The translations under genes and the position numbers were made by a program. Shown here one piece after another: positions 17,001 through 23,988 of a stretch of DNA of 33,290 bases. Origin of the DNA: Bacteroidaceae bacterium (GTDB lineage: Bacteria > Bacteroidota > Bacteroidia > Bacteroidales > Bacteroidaceae); assembly GCA_017556045.1 (NCBI GenBank), contig JAFZFF010000024.1:1-33290 (forward strand). Reading direction: 5' to 3'. Every line of letters begins with the position of its first letter. Position 1 is the first letter of the stretch. The notes under the pieces are model-generated. The model ran no database searches. It was not told the DNA's origin and worked only from the letters and a program-made list of their open reading frames with translations.

Positions 17001-19286
17001 ACTGACGTAGAGGTAGCTGGTCTCCAGTTCTGGAAGAAGGCTCTTACAGAGGTTGAGGTTGCTCAGATGAGTGGTGTTAAGACTCTCAAGGGTGAGCCCG
17101 TTCCTGCTCGTACTGCTGCTTGGACATTTGATAATGCAGAGAACCTCTTTGCAAATTCTGTAGGTAACATTGCATTGACTCCTTGCAAGGTAGGTGAGAA
17201 CAATACTGTTCCTGTAGCATTCGAGGCTGGTGAGGATACTGGTGTAGCTAAGACTGATGATGGTATCGCTATGGCTAAGACTACATGTCTCTTCATGGAT
17301 CTCAATGAGGAAGCCGACTTGGCTAACTATACTCTCATCTATGACTTGAAGGTTGCTGACGTTAATCCTTACATCTCTATGTTCCAGACAAACCTCGAAA
17401 ATACAGAGGATGGTGAGATCTTCATCAACAAGGGTACTATCGGTGTAAGACGTGGTGGTCTTGACTATTCTGGAAGCCTTGCTGCTAACAAGTGGTATAG
17501 AATCGCATTTGTTGTGAAGGATGGTATCATCTCTCTTTACCTCGATGGCCAGTTCTTGAAGTCGTCTGCAAATGCTGATAATAACAGCTGGTGCATCAAT
17601 AAGGATGGCGTATTCCTCTTCTTGGATAACGATGGCGAACATACTGCAGTTGAGGTTGGTGGCATCCAGTTCTGGAAGGAGTCGCTTACTGCTGCTCAGA
17701 TTAAGGCTGTTGGTGCTGCATTCGCACAGGACGCTCCTACAGAGGTTGAGGTTCCTGCAGCTACTGCTCCTACTTACATCTTGAGAGGTCCTCTCTGTCA
17801 TCCCTCTAATGCACAGCAATGCCACATGGGCGCTAATGGTTATGTAGACCAGTTGCCCGTAGGTCACGTGATAACTCGCGTAGGTCAGAGTCTCTACACC
17901 ATCCAGTACGGCGGACAGTATTATGCATACAAGGCTGGTACTACAGTACTTCAGAAGGTTAATCAGCTCAATGAGTATTGCTATTGGCAGTTTGTAACTG
18001 CAGAGGAGTTCCGTGCTGAGTATGCTACTGCTACAGCTCTTGAGCCCGCTAATGCTACATTCGAGATTCCTGGTCATAACTTTGGTTACAACAATACAGA
18101 GGTTAAGGAATGGACAGGTTCACCCACATTCGGTGGTGAATGGGCTAACTTCATAGCATACAAGGAGAATACTTTGACCTGTGAGATGTCAACTGTACTC
18201 AGCAATATGCCTAATGGTGTATACCGCATGAAGGTTCAGGGATTCTATCGTCAGGGTACAACTCCTATCAATTCAAACGTTAGCGAAGAAGAGCGCGCTG
18301 CAGCTGTTACCGCACGTGAGAATGGTACAGAAATTGTAGCTGCTAAGTTCTTTGCAAATGATGCTACAGTGCCTGTAATGAATATCCTCGACTGCGCTGG
18401 TATGAATACAACATCTACTCATGGTGTTGTCTATGGCCAATATGGTAAGGCTCCTCATGGTGCAAATGACGCTTCAGTATACTTCAACCTCGGTTTGTAT
18501 GAGCACACACTCGTATTCGAGGTGAAGGAAGGTGATAACAACACTATTAAGATGGGTCTTATCAAGACAGACGGTGTTGCTAACGACTGGATCGTAATGG
18601 ATAACTATCGTCTTGAGTACCTCGGTGCTAAGGATGAGGTTAACTACATGGCTGGTGGTATGATTGCTTCTATGACTGAGGGTGACAAGTATGTATACTA
18701 CACCGACGCTGAGGGCAAGCACCACTTCCTCTATGCTGCTGGTGATGCAGATTGGGTAGTAGTAGATGAGCCTACAGCTATCAAGTTTACTAATGGTAAT
18801 ACTACTGGCTTCGCTAAGGCTGCAAGCTTCATGGAGAGCAATGGTCGCTACATGTCAAATGCACAGAATGGTGACGGTACAGGTCGAATCAATACTCAGG
18901 CTGTTGATGGCCAGCTCGGTCTCCAGCAGCGTACATGGGAGAGCCAGGTATTCTATAAGAATGCTGAGGGCAAGTATGCTATCCGTTTGACCAACTCTAC
19001 TGGTACAAGCTGGGGCTGCCACTGCTTCGTAGACATCGATCCTTCTACATTGGAGGTTAAGTCTGGTAATCCTTCATTGGGCGATGCTCTCTACTTGTGG
19101 ACCATCTCTGAGAAGGCTCCTGTTATCGATACTGCTATCGAAGAGGTAGAGGTATCAGAGGTTGCTACTCGCGCTTACTACACTCTTGGTGGTGTTCCTG
19201 TTGATGCTCCTGTTAAGGGTGTTAACATCGTGAAGACAACTTACACCAATGGTAAGGTAGACATCCAGAAGGTTTACGTAAAGTAA
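14067..19286 (+). CDS. large secreted multidomain carbohydrate-binding-like protein with T9SS sorting tail
   Basis: A 1739-residue secreted protein. A signal peptide (1-23, ending ANAFA) is followed by a trefoil-like region (about 25-180), then a discoidin/F5-8 type C-like domain (about 224-348: DNEYSTYFHSSW, FGSNDGANFEEI). A second trefoil-like region (about 452-588) and a helical stretch come next. Two tandem concanavalin/LamG-like domains (about 811-1010 and 1017-1213) share VKDGIIS-YLDG and FLDNDGE motifs. A galactose-binding-like domain (about 1325-1520) leads to a short C-terminal module with YYTLGGVPVD and a basic end, KVDIQKVYVK, like type A T9SS sorting domains. No catalytic motif is seen; adhesion or glycan binding is inferred. 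Codon use is strongly biased (AAG, GGT, GCT), like the ribosomal genes here, suggesting high expression. It has its own promoter and terminator. Confidence 0.75.
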   Translation: MKKNFTFLFALFLMFVGTANAFANAYPFKITTDAENPELYAIKSGRDGSLWWTFDVTDNLISLTSYKYADNQSWYFMEVTEGETTYLQLYPYLGEGKAMGYKDTGAGAAKVWAVAPGSEGYDCRWIFDNNGGNAPYGLKTSDGKIYLSHYGGGANKMGMWTTGPAGDGGTAMYIEPVSKNAASLAKAVGLVDLFYLQANFGLVQDASKFSSNAVEPKEGSLANMLDNEYSTYFHSSWSQAISEKHYLQAEVSEPVESFVFYFKKRHNNNNNRPTDLTIFGSNDGANFEEITTINSGFPTTEDKIDYMSNVVTASKAYKFFRFVINVTNNNGLNNGFPFFTFSEFYMLPGTGVVENFCVAQDCVQDIFAAEKEGKASDALMADLDAFVDVYTANADNQFTGALVSAFRTLVNAHLADRGIEAAKASFDLMAELIASNDLFTAVTDEASLAANKRYILVAKGEEGTVAMSAQYNGSTPYRLQTKVDEAEGFVMAKCAVEASEELSYAIALESAGEGLWKLKDVVNDAYLHWTSKRSLELDEIGSTWEISIKDNGEAVIKLAGKDRTLRYGDEDDRFACYTIGQNPVMLYEDAAANNFLTAYPKLGALTETCSSMWMIPAVSEKFMVVADKVMAMEPVAFSLSNEELNSAIAAIEEVIAYAWAMDAKYNEFKEQLYVCFDLQDNSTATEKVAAPFAAVVDKYIAYQWSVPATTTQDFDAYIAEMKAAAAVYAMGATAADGFSFDSLLLGIESEWAGAVLGKSITGYLYNPASKMYLASANSWGTQASFLKDGYKWTVVAEAMYDMEWLFDNAADIYAPAVGDVKLVPHKWVGNKQAPVAFEEGEETGVESTADGIFLPKTTSLFMQLNEAENLKTYSFVFDVKLADVQNYTSLYQTNLTNNDNDGELFIAKGMLGINGGGLGYGGTVVADQWHKIVVVVKDGIISTYLDGLHVRTATNVNNGSWTLDKNGVFFFLDNDGESTDVEVAGLQFWKKALTEVEVAQMSGVKTLKGEPVPARTAAWTFDNAENLFANSVGNIALTPCKVGENNTVPVAFEAGEDTGVAKTDDGIAMAKTTCLFMDLNEEADLANYTLIYDLKVADVNPYISMFQTNLENTEDGEIFINKGTIGVRRGGLDYSGSLAANKWYRIAFVVKDGIISLYLDGQFLKSSANADNNSWCINKDGVFLFLDNDGEHTAVEVGGIQFWKESLTAAQIKAVGAAFAQDAPTEVEVPAATAPTYILRGPLCHPSNAQQCHMGANGYVDQLPVGHVITRVGQSLYTIQYGGQYYAYKAGTTVLQKVNQLNEYCYWQFVTAEEFRAEYATATALEPANATFEIPGHNFGYNNTEVKEWTGSPTFGGEWANFIAYKENTLTCEMSTVLSNMPNGVYRMKVQGFYRQGTTPINSNVSEEERAAAVTARENGTEIVAAKFFANDATVPVMNILDCAGMNTTSTHGVVYGQYGKAPHGANDASVYFNLGLYEHTLVFEVKEGDNNTIKMGLIKTDGVANDWIVMDNYRLEYLGAKDEVNYMAGGMIASMTEGDKYVYYTDAEGKHHFLYAAGDADWVVVDEPTAIKFTNGNTTGFAKAASFMESNGRYMSNAQNGDGTGRINTQAVDGQLGLQQRTWESQVFYKNAEGKYAIRLTNSTGTSWGCHCFVDIDPSTLEVKSGNPSLGDALYLWTISEKAPVIDTAIEEVEVSEVATRAYYTLGGVPVDAPVKGVNIVKTTYTNGKVDIQKVYVK

Positions 19287-19308
19287 TTCCCTACTGAATG
19301 ATATATTT

Positions 19309-19346
19309 AAGCAGGCTTGCCGTAAGGCAGGCCTGCTTTGTTTTTC
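19309..19346 (+). terminator. strong terminator of the large protein
   Basis: AAGCAGGCTTGCC (19309-19321), loop GTAA, and GGCAGGCCTGCTT (19326-19338) pair over 13 bp with one wobble, then TGTTTTT. The T run is the left arm of the first unit of repeat array B. Confidence 0.9.
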
Positions 19347-19428
19347 GCACCTATGAAAAGATTTTATCAAACTTGCGATAATTTTTTTTATTCAGTACGA
19401 AAAAGTTTTTTCGCACCTATGAAAAACT
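19341..19428. repeat. 22-bp tandem repeat array B (4 units)
   Basis: Units start at 19341, 19363, 19385 and 19407: TTTTTC-GCACCTAT-GAAAAG, TTTATC-AAACTTGC-GATAAT, TTTTTA-TTCAGTAC-GAAAAA, TTTTTC-GCACCTAT-GAAAAA, each followed by 2 bp. Units 1 and 4 are nearly identical. Left and right arms change together (TTTATC with GATAA, TTTTTC with GAAAA). It lies between the terminator and the lplA promoter. Confidence 0.88.
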
Positions 19429-19443
19429 TTGATAAAATAGTGC

Positions 19444-19451
19444 TAACTTCG
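19444..19451 (+). promoter_or_regulatory. -7-like box of lplA
   Basis: TAACTTCG is a one-base variant of TAnnTTTG and matches the WbqC gene box exactly. The start would be near 19457, giving a leader of about 23 nt. The last repeat unit of array B occupies the -33 area, so a protein bound there could govern lplA. Confidence 0.45.
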
Positions 19452-19479
19452 CGGTGCTAGTATAAATTTGTATGCTCCC

Positions 19480-20502
19480 ATGCGCTATCTTCGAAACGAC
19501 AATACAGACCCCTATTTTAATATGGCTTTCGATGAGTATGCCCTACAGCAACTCTCACTCGAAGAACCGCTTTTTTATCTATGGCAAAATCGGCCAGCTG
19601 TAATTATTGGCCTTAATCAAAATCCATATGCAGAGGTTAATCTCGATTATCTACGAGATAATAATATTGCTTTGGCGCGTCGAGTTACAGGTGGTGGTGC
19701 AGTATATCATGATTTAGGTAACCTAAACTATACAATTGTTGGGCGAGCTAAAGACTTAGATAGAGACTACCCTGAATATACGCGTCATATGCTTCAAGCT
19801 TTACAAGCATTAGGCGTTAATGCTGAGCTTTCAGGACGTAATGATATATTGGTGTCAGGCCGTAAAGTGTCTGGATATGCCAAGCGAGTATATAAGGATC
19901 GTCTCATGGTTCATGGAACCTTGATGTACGATGTAGACCTTGAGGTCCTAGAGCAGGCTTTAAATGCCCCTACAAGTAAATTAGCTGGCAAAGGCGTAGC
20001 TTCTGTACGTAGTAGGGTGATGAACCTCTGTGAGTGTCTTCCTAATGTGACTGATATTACAGATTTTCGCATGCAATTGGAGCTGCACTTATCTTGTAAT
20101 TATCGTGATACGGAAGTTCACTTATCTCATGAAGATTTGAAGAAGATAGAACTTTCAGCCCGTAATAAGTTTGCCACTTCAGAGTGGATTTTCGGAACAG
20201 CAAGTATCGCTTTCACAAATGTGTCTTGCAACTCTCAAAAGGTGAATTATAAAAAACGTCTTCCGTGTGGTACGGTAGAGGTGTCTCTTGATATTCAAGG
20301 TGGCTATATAGCAGCATGCCTCTTTGGAGGAGATTTTATAGGGAACTTGCCTGTGTCGTATATTTCAGAAGCGCTTATCGGTGTACGCTATGAGGCAAGA
20401 GCTTTGCGTCAACGTCTGATCCCAATGGATGTTGCCTCTTATTTCGATAAGGTAGGAGTTGATGCTCTATTGGAACTTTTATTGCCCTCTAATCCTCAAT
20501 AA
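19480..20502 (+). CDS. lplA: lipoate-protein ligase A
   Basis: A 340-residue cytoplasmic enzyme that activates lipoate with ATP and attaches it to lysines of 2-oxoacid dehydrogenase E2 and glycine cleavage H proteins. The lipoate-binding motif RRVTGGGAVYHDLGNLNYT spans 67-85. GRNDILVSGRKVSGYAKR and HGTLMYDVD follow as in LplA, and a C-terminal accessory domain is present (about 250-340). The ATG at 19480 (MRYLRND) is chosen over a TTG four codons earlier. Its 3' end overlaps the convergent pdxB by 14 bp. Codon use is plain and AT-richer than the upstream gene. Confidence 0.93.
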   Translation: MRYLRNDNTDPYFNMAFDEYALQQLSLEEPLFYLWQNRPAVIIGLNQNPYAEVNLDYLRDNNIALARRVTGGGAVYHDLGNLNYTIVGRAKDLDRDYPEYTRHMLQALQALGVNAELSGRNDILVSGRKVSGYAKRVYKDRLMVHGTLMYDVDLEVLEQALNAPTSKLAGKGVASVRSRVMNLCECLPNVTDITDFRMQLELHLSCNYRDTEVHLSHEDLKKIELSARNKFATSEWIFGTASIAFTNVSCNSQKVNYKKRLPCGTVEVSLDIQGGYIAACLFGGDFIGNLPVSYISEALIGVRYEARALRQRLIPMDVASYFDKVGVDALLELLLPSNPQ

Positions 20503-21532
20503 TTAGTTTGTAAGCTTGTTCTTCGCGGCGAAAGGGGTAATCACCACGCAATTGTTCGAAACGCTCAGGATGAGCCTTAAGTGCATTACTGTCTGTATGT
20601 GGATTATAGATCTGTAGTATTGCACATTCTCGACTCTTGGCATATATTATAGGCTCTGAAGGATGGGGTGGCTCTATGGGAGGAACCTGCCCTAAAGCGA
20701 AGTGCTTAGAAAGTGCTGTGAGGACCATGCGGGTAGCATTAGCTTTACCATCTGCTGAATATCCTGCAATGTGTGGGGTGCCTATGTAGCAGCGAGCGAG
20801 TAGGCTGAGGTCTATCTCGGGCTCGTTTTCCCATACGTCAATGATGCATTGTGCTATGTACCCTTCGTCAAGAGCCTTTAGCAGGGCTTGAGTATCTGTA
20901 GTTTCACCGCGAGATGTATTAATAAAGTAGGGCTTGCGCTGTAGGCTCCTGAAGAAATTTTCATCAGCCAAGTGGAAGGTTGGATAAGCTCCCTCGCGTG
21001 TAAGTGGAGTATGTAGCGTAATAATATCTGCTTCGCGAGCAATCGTCTCTAAAGATACAAAGCCCTCTTCTCCTCGGTCAACTCGGGGAGGATCACATAA
21101 TAATACACGCATTCCCCATGTACGAGCCATCTCTGCTACGAGCGTTCCTACATGGCCTACACCTACTATGCCAATCGTAGCCTCGTTTAAGTGTATGTCT
21201 TTCTCAAACCGTAACAATAGTAATACCGATTGGATATATTGGCACACTGAAGCCGCATTACATCCTGGAGCATTGGTCCACTGTATGCCTTTTGCAGCAC
21301 AATAAACCGTGTCTATATGATCATATCCGATGGTCGCTGTAGCTATGAACTGCACACGACTACCTTCAAGCAATTCGGCGTTGCAGTGGGTGCGGGTGCG
21401 TACGATGAGGGCATCTGCATCGCTTACTGAGGCTTGGTCTATTTTGCTTCCTGGGAGGTATACCGCCTCTACGCCCATTGTTGTCAGGGCTTCGCGGATG
21501 TAGGGGATCTTATCGTCTACTATTACTTTCAT
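20489..21532 (-). CDS. pdxB: 4-phosphoerythronate dehydrogenase
   Basis: A 347-residue member of the D-2-hydroxyacid dehydrogenase family that oxidises 4-phosphoerythronate in the DXP-independent route to pyridoxal phosphate. PdxB-type signs are the opening MKVIVDDKIPYIREAL, TIGYDHIDTVYC, NAPGCNAASVCQY and a C-terminal PdxB-like end. The NAD site is GIVGVGHVGTLVA. Catalytic Arg, Glu and His lie in NTSRGE, DVWENEPEID and TPHIAGYS. It is slightly shorter than the E. coli protein (378). Its start overlaps the WbqC-like gene by 23 bp (translational coupling likely) and its end overlaps lplA on the other strand. Confidence 0.92.
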   Translation of the reverse strand: MKVIVDDKIPYIREALTTMGVEAVYLPGSKIDQASVSDADALIVRTRTHCNAELLEGSRVQFIATATIGYDHIDTVYCAAKGIQWTNAPGCNAASVCQYIQSVLLLLRFEKDIHLNEATIGIVGVGHVGTLVAEMARTWGMRVLLCDPPRVDRGEEGFVSLETIAREADIITLHTPLTREGAYPTFHLADENFFRSLQRKPYFINTSRGETTDTQALLKALDEGYIAQCIIDVWENEPEIDLSLLARCYIGTPHIAGYSADGKANATRMVLTALSKHFALGQVPPIEPPHPSEPIIYAKSRECAILQIYNPHTDSNALKAHPERFEQLRGDYPFRREEQAYKLIIED

Positions 21533-22151
21533 GTAGTGTAAGTATGCTTTCGGGACCCATGTTGAACAGCAGATCTGCTATGCTCATGTTAGGGATAAAC
21601 CCATGTTTCTCTTTGAATACCTGGTAATACTCTTTTGGGGTGAATGACGTATCTGTTTGCCACGCCTGTTTAGGGTGTATGCTCTCGCGCAGATCTTCCA
21701 TATTAGTCTCCCCTAACATTGTGTACTCAGTAGTGGGCGTCAACGTCACATCAATACCTATCAAATCGCAGATAAGTCGGGTGAGCCCCAGATTGAAGTC
21801 ATACAGCGACTCTATCTTCTGCTCATAGAAGGGGCGAAAATCGTCTTCATAGTAGAGGAAGAAGGGGGTATGTCTGTACGCAGCTTCCAAGGCATTCCAA
21901 TGACGGTGGCGCCAATTGCCATGTTCGCTGATGCGTATGTCTCTCATGAGGCAATGTCCCTCCTCGCTCTTCTCTGTGGGTATGGTGAGAGCCAATGGAC
22001 CATTAGCATCTACAATCATACAGCGATTGCGATAGGTCTGCTTAGTGTAGCTATCGCAGGCCTCGATGTAGGCTGTACCTCCTGCGCATTGCAGTAGTTT
22101 GGTGTAATATTGTACTGGCGCCAAGTAGGCCGATGAGAGCAATACGTCCAT
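21510..22151 (-). CDS. WbqC family protein
   Basis: A 213-residue protein of the WbqC-like family (PF08889), found in Bacteroidota and in O-antigen gene sets. Its biochemical role is not settled. The family opening is MDVLLSSAYLAPVQYYTKLL, followed by CDSYTKQTYRNRC, HWNALEAAYRHTPFFLYYED and a C-terminal PKEYYQVFKEKHGFIPNMS. The start at 22151 agrees with the promoter: -33 TTTG at 22218-22215 and -7 TAACTTCG at 22194-22187, 20 nt apart. A longer frame would begin inside that promoter. It overlaps pdxB by 23 bp, and shares no obvious pathway with it. Confidence 0.85.
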   Translation of the reverse strand: MDVLLSSAYLAPVQYYTKLLQCAGGTAYIEACDSYTKQTYRNRCMIVDANGPLALTIPTEKSEEGHCLMRDIRISEHGNWRHRHWNALEAAYRHTPFFLYYEDDFRPFYEQKIESLYDFNLGLTRLICDLIGIDVTLTPTTEYTMLGETNMEDLRESIHPKQAWQTDTSFTPKEYYQVFKEKHGFIPNMSIADLLFNMGPESILTLHESNSRR

Positions 22152-22186
22152 AGTTCTTGCGGTCTGTGAATTCTTGTTTTGTAGTG

Positions 22187-22218
22187 CGAAGTTACAATTT
22201 CTTTGGCGGAGTACCAAA
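22187..22218 (-). promoter_or_regulatory. promoter of WbqC gene and pdxB
   Basis: The minus strand has TTTG (22218-22215), 20 nt, then TAACTTCG (22194-22187). The -33 box touches the end of queG, so the pair has a separate promoter in addition to any readthrough. Confidence 0.6.
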
Positions 22219-22219
22219 T

Positions 22220-23152
22220 TTATTCTTTGCTACCCGAGTGAACTGCCTCGATATTACGCATCAACCCATCATACCCTGCTCGTTCTATAGCGCTATGCTT
22301 GAATAGTTCGCGGTAGCGCTCGGGAGTTAGGGAATGCCAATCATCGCGAGTGAACGCGGCTATTGGGGCAGGTAAGTCGAAGGCTGCTTCACTAGTAGGC
22401 TCCGCATTTCGATTGTGTGGGCATGCTTGCTGACAGGTGTCACATCCGTAGATTCTGTTTCCTAATTTACCGATGAAATCGGGAGAAATGGTGGCACGAT
22501 GCTCTATTGTTAAGTATGACAGGCAGCGCCTACAATCAATGCCGTCCACCGTCAGTGCACCCGTAGGGCAAGCCATAAGACATCGTTTGCAGTTACCACA
22601 CGAAGTGGGCATATCGTGATGCTCCTCTTGTAAATCCATGTCTACCGCCAAAACTCCCAAGAAGCAATAACTTCCTTTGCCAGGGATGATGAGTGTGCGG
22701 TTTTGCCCGATGAAGCCCAAGCCCGCCTTTACTGCCCAGTAGCGTTCGAGCAATGGGGCTGTGTCGCAGAAGGCACGTCCCTGTACACCAGGAACAAGGT
22801 CTTTGATGTAGGTGAGTAATTGGTAGAGTTTGTCTTTCACCACACGGTGATAGTCTGCCCCGTAAGCATAGTAGGCAATTTGATAACTCTCTTTGGGGAG
22901 GGTTTGCTTGGGGTAATAGTTTAGTGCAGTGACGATAAGTGTACGACACCCTGGTACAAGCTGCGTAGGATCAAGGCGCAGGTGTCTATTACGCTCCATA
23001 TAGCTCATGTCTGCGTGGTTGCCCTGCTCTACCCAGTGGTCAATAGTTTGCGCCACTTCATTGCTTACAGGCTCAGCCTTAGCAAAGCCGCAAGCAGAGA
23101 ATCCAAGTCGCAATGCCTCTGCTCGAATAGCTTGTTCTATACTTCTTTCCAT
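22220..23152 (-). CDS. queG: epoxyqueuosine reductase
   Basis: A 310-residue cobalamin- and Fe4S4-dependent enzyme that reduces epoxyqueuosine to queuosine at tRNA position 34. Cluster motifs are CGNCKRCLMACP (Cys185, 188, 191, 195) and CDTCQQACPHN (Cys237, 240, 244). The catalytic Asp130 lies in FCDTAPLLER, and AVKAGLGFIGQN (140-151) is the family B12-binding signature. Length is shorter than the E. coli protein because the C-terminal HEAT-like part is reduced, as in many Bacteroidota. The start at 23152 follows a full promoter by about 5 nt. Confidence 0.94.
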   Translation of the reverse strand: MERSIEQAIRAEALRLGFSACGFAKAEPVSNEVAQTIDHWVEQGNHADMSYMERNRHLRLDPTQLVPGCRTLIVTALNYYPKQTLPKESYQIAYYAYGADYHRVVKDKLYQLLTYIKDLVPGVQGRAFCDTAPLLERYWAVKAGLGFIGQNRTLIIPGKGSYCFLGVLAVDMDLQEEHHDMPTSCGNCKRCLMACPTGALTVDGIDCRRCLSYLTIEHRATISPDFIGKLGNRIYGCDTCQQACPHNRNAEPTSEAAFDLPAPIAAFTRDDWHSLTPERYRELFKHSAIERAGYDGLMRNIEAVHSGSKE

Positions 23153-23162
23153 ATATTGGGCA

Positions 23163-23193
23163 TAAAGGTACGAATTTATGAGCGAAACGCAAA
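23163..23193 (-). promoter_or_regulatory. queG promoter, very short leader
   Basis: The minus strand has TTTG (23193-23190), 19 nt and TACCTTTA (23170-23163). The predicted transcript start is near 23157, about 5 nt before the queG ATG, so the mRNA has almost no leader. Confidence 0.6.
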
Positions 23194-23208
23194 GTTTAGA
23201 ATGAATGT

Positions 23209-23686
23209 TAGGTGGCAAAAGTTTATTTTCGGGGTGGCATGGCAGGCGAGCAGAGCTCGCTAATTAAAAATTGGAAACCAAAAATTAAAACGAACGAAAA
23301 ATACTCCCTTATACTTTTTCTCGGCCACATACTATTCGGTTTCTTCTTTTCTGTTGTTTTCTCATATTTGGCAAAGGATATATGTATAAAGGCGGCGACC
23401 ATACGCGCGAATGGACATGTACACACGCGCAAATGTAGCCGAGCATCCGCTCGAATGGTCGCCATAAATAATACGCAAACATTGCCAGAATTAGAGAATT
23501 ATTGAGCTATGAACTGAGAACAGTGGGCTATGGATTAATAGAGAATTGAAAATGGGAAATTGATAATTAGCCGTTCGAATGGTTAGCTGTCGACTCATAC
23601 CTCATGGATGCATCTCTTTACTTATAGCTCAGAACTTAAGCCCTTCGCTCTGCCATGCCACCCCATAAATGAACTTTTTTCACCTA
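23209..23686. mobile_element. MITE-like element with 37-bp terminal inverted repeats
   Basis: The ends 23209-23245 and 23650-23686 are inverted copies agreeing at 32 of 37 positions. The core GGGGTGGCATGGCAG is identical in both. The 478-bp element has no transposase. Short frames on both strands inside it look like noise. It contains a second inverted repeat (23394-23463). No clear target duplication is visible. It could be a non-autonomous transposon remnant or another dispersed repeat. A copy search in the genome would settle this. Confidence 0.6.
23394..23463. repeat. 70-bp imperfect palindrome inside the element
   Basis: GGCGACCATACGCGCGAATG (23394-23413) faces the inverted complement of 23444-23463, with 3 mismatches in 20. 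The stretch is GC-rich in an AT-rich surround and could fold as a cruciform or RNA hairpin. Confidence 0.6.
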
Positions 23687-23812
23687 GGGAATGGGGATTA
23701 TTAGCGTGTCAAGATGCAAAAAATGCCCATTTCATCGGGGATTTGTGACTTAGTACTTTGCAGGTGGAAAGCATAACTAAAAATACCTTTTTTATCATTC
23801 GCTCACCGGGAC

Positions 23813-23843
23813 TTGTTTTTTTGAATTACTTATACTACCTTTG
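23813..23843 (+). promoter_or_regulatory. promoter of the candidate small RNA
   Basis: TTG (23813-23815), a spacer of exactly 20 nt and TACCTTTG (23836-23843) form one of the best promoters in the window. The start would be near 23849. No ORF begins downstream within a normal leader distance. Confidence 0.65.
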
Positions 23844-23848
23844 CATCG

Positions 23849-23988
23849 ATGAGTCGAAAGATTTGTCAAGACATTTTGGTAAAACGTAACTCAATGCAGT
23901 CTGAATCACCACCTCGGAACCGATACGAGTTATGAACAAATTCAGTTGAAAGCGTGCCTAATCTTAGGTGCGAGCTTTATGGTTTTTT
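23849..23988 (+). ncRNA. candidate small RNA gene of about 140 nt
   Basis: A strong promoter is followed by about 100 nt without a sensible ORF and then a terminator. Predicted helices are TGAGT (23850-23854) with ACTCA (23889-23893), and CTGAAT (23901-23906) with ATTCAG (23940-23945). The second encloses CTCG/CGAG (23913-23916, 23926-23929). The terminator stem AAAGC-CCTAA/TTAGG-GCTTT (23949-23978) is followed by ATGG and six T. I do not recognise the family; a 6S-like or other regulatory RNA is possible. It sits between the MITE-like element and the TraX-family gene. Confidence 0.55.
23949..23988 (+). terminator. terminator of the candidate small RNA
   Basis: AAAGC (23949-23953) pairs with GCTTT (23974-23978), and CCTAA (23957-23961) with TTAGG (23964-23968) around a TC loop. 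G-C and wobble pairs can form between the two helices. TTTTTT follows at 23983-23988. Confidence 0.65.

Noticed and set aside
16731-18077. 448-codon open frame on the minus strand inside the large secreted protein gene
   Set aside because: It lies antisense to a gene with a strong signal peptide, clear domains and biased codons. Its translation has no family resemblance and arises from that codon bias.
23212-23505. Two overlapping short frames (97 and 80 codons, opposite strands) in the MITE-like element
   Set aside because: They run through the inverted end and the inner palindrome and overlap each other. The translations look like read-through of repeat DNA.
23681-23690. Extra copy of the 22-bp unit near TTTTTTCACCTAG
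   Set aside because: The core resembles CACCTA, but the right arm GAAAAA is missing. The sequence belongs to the inverted end of the MITE-like element.
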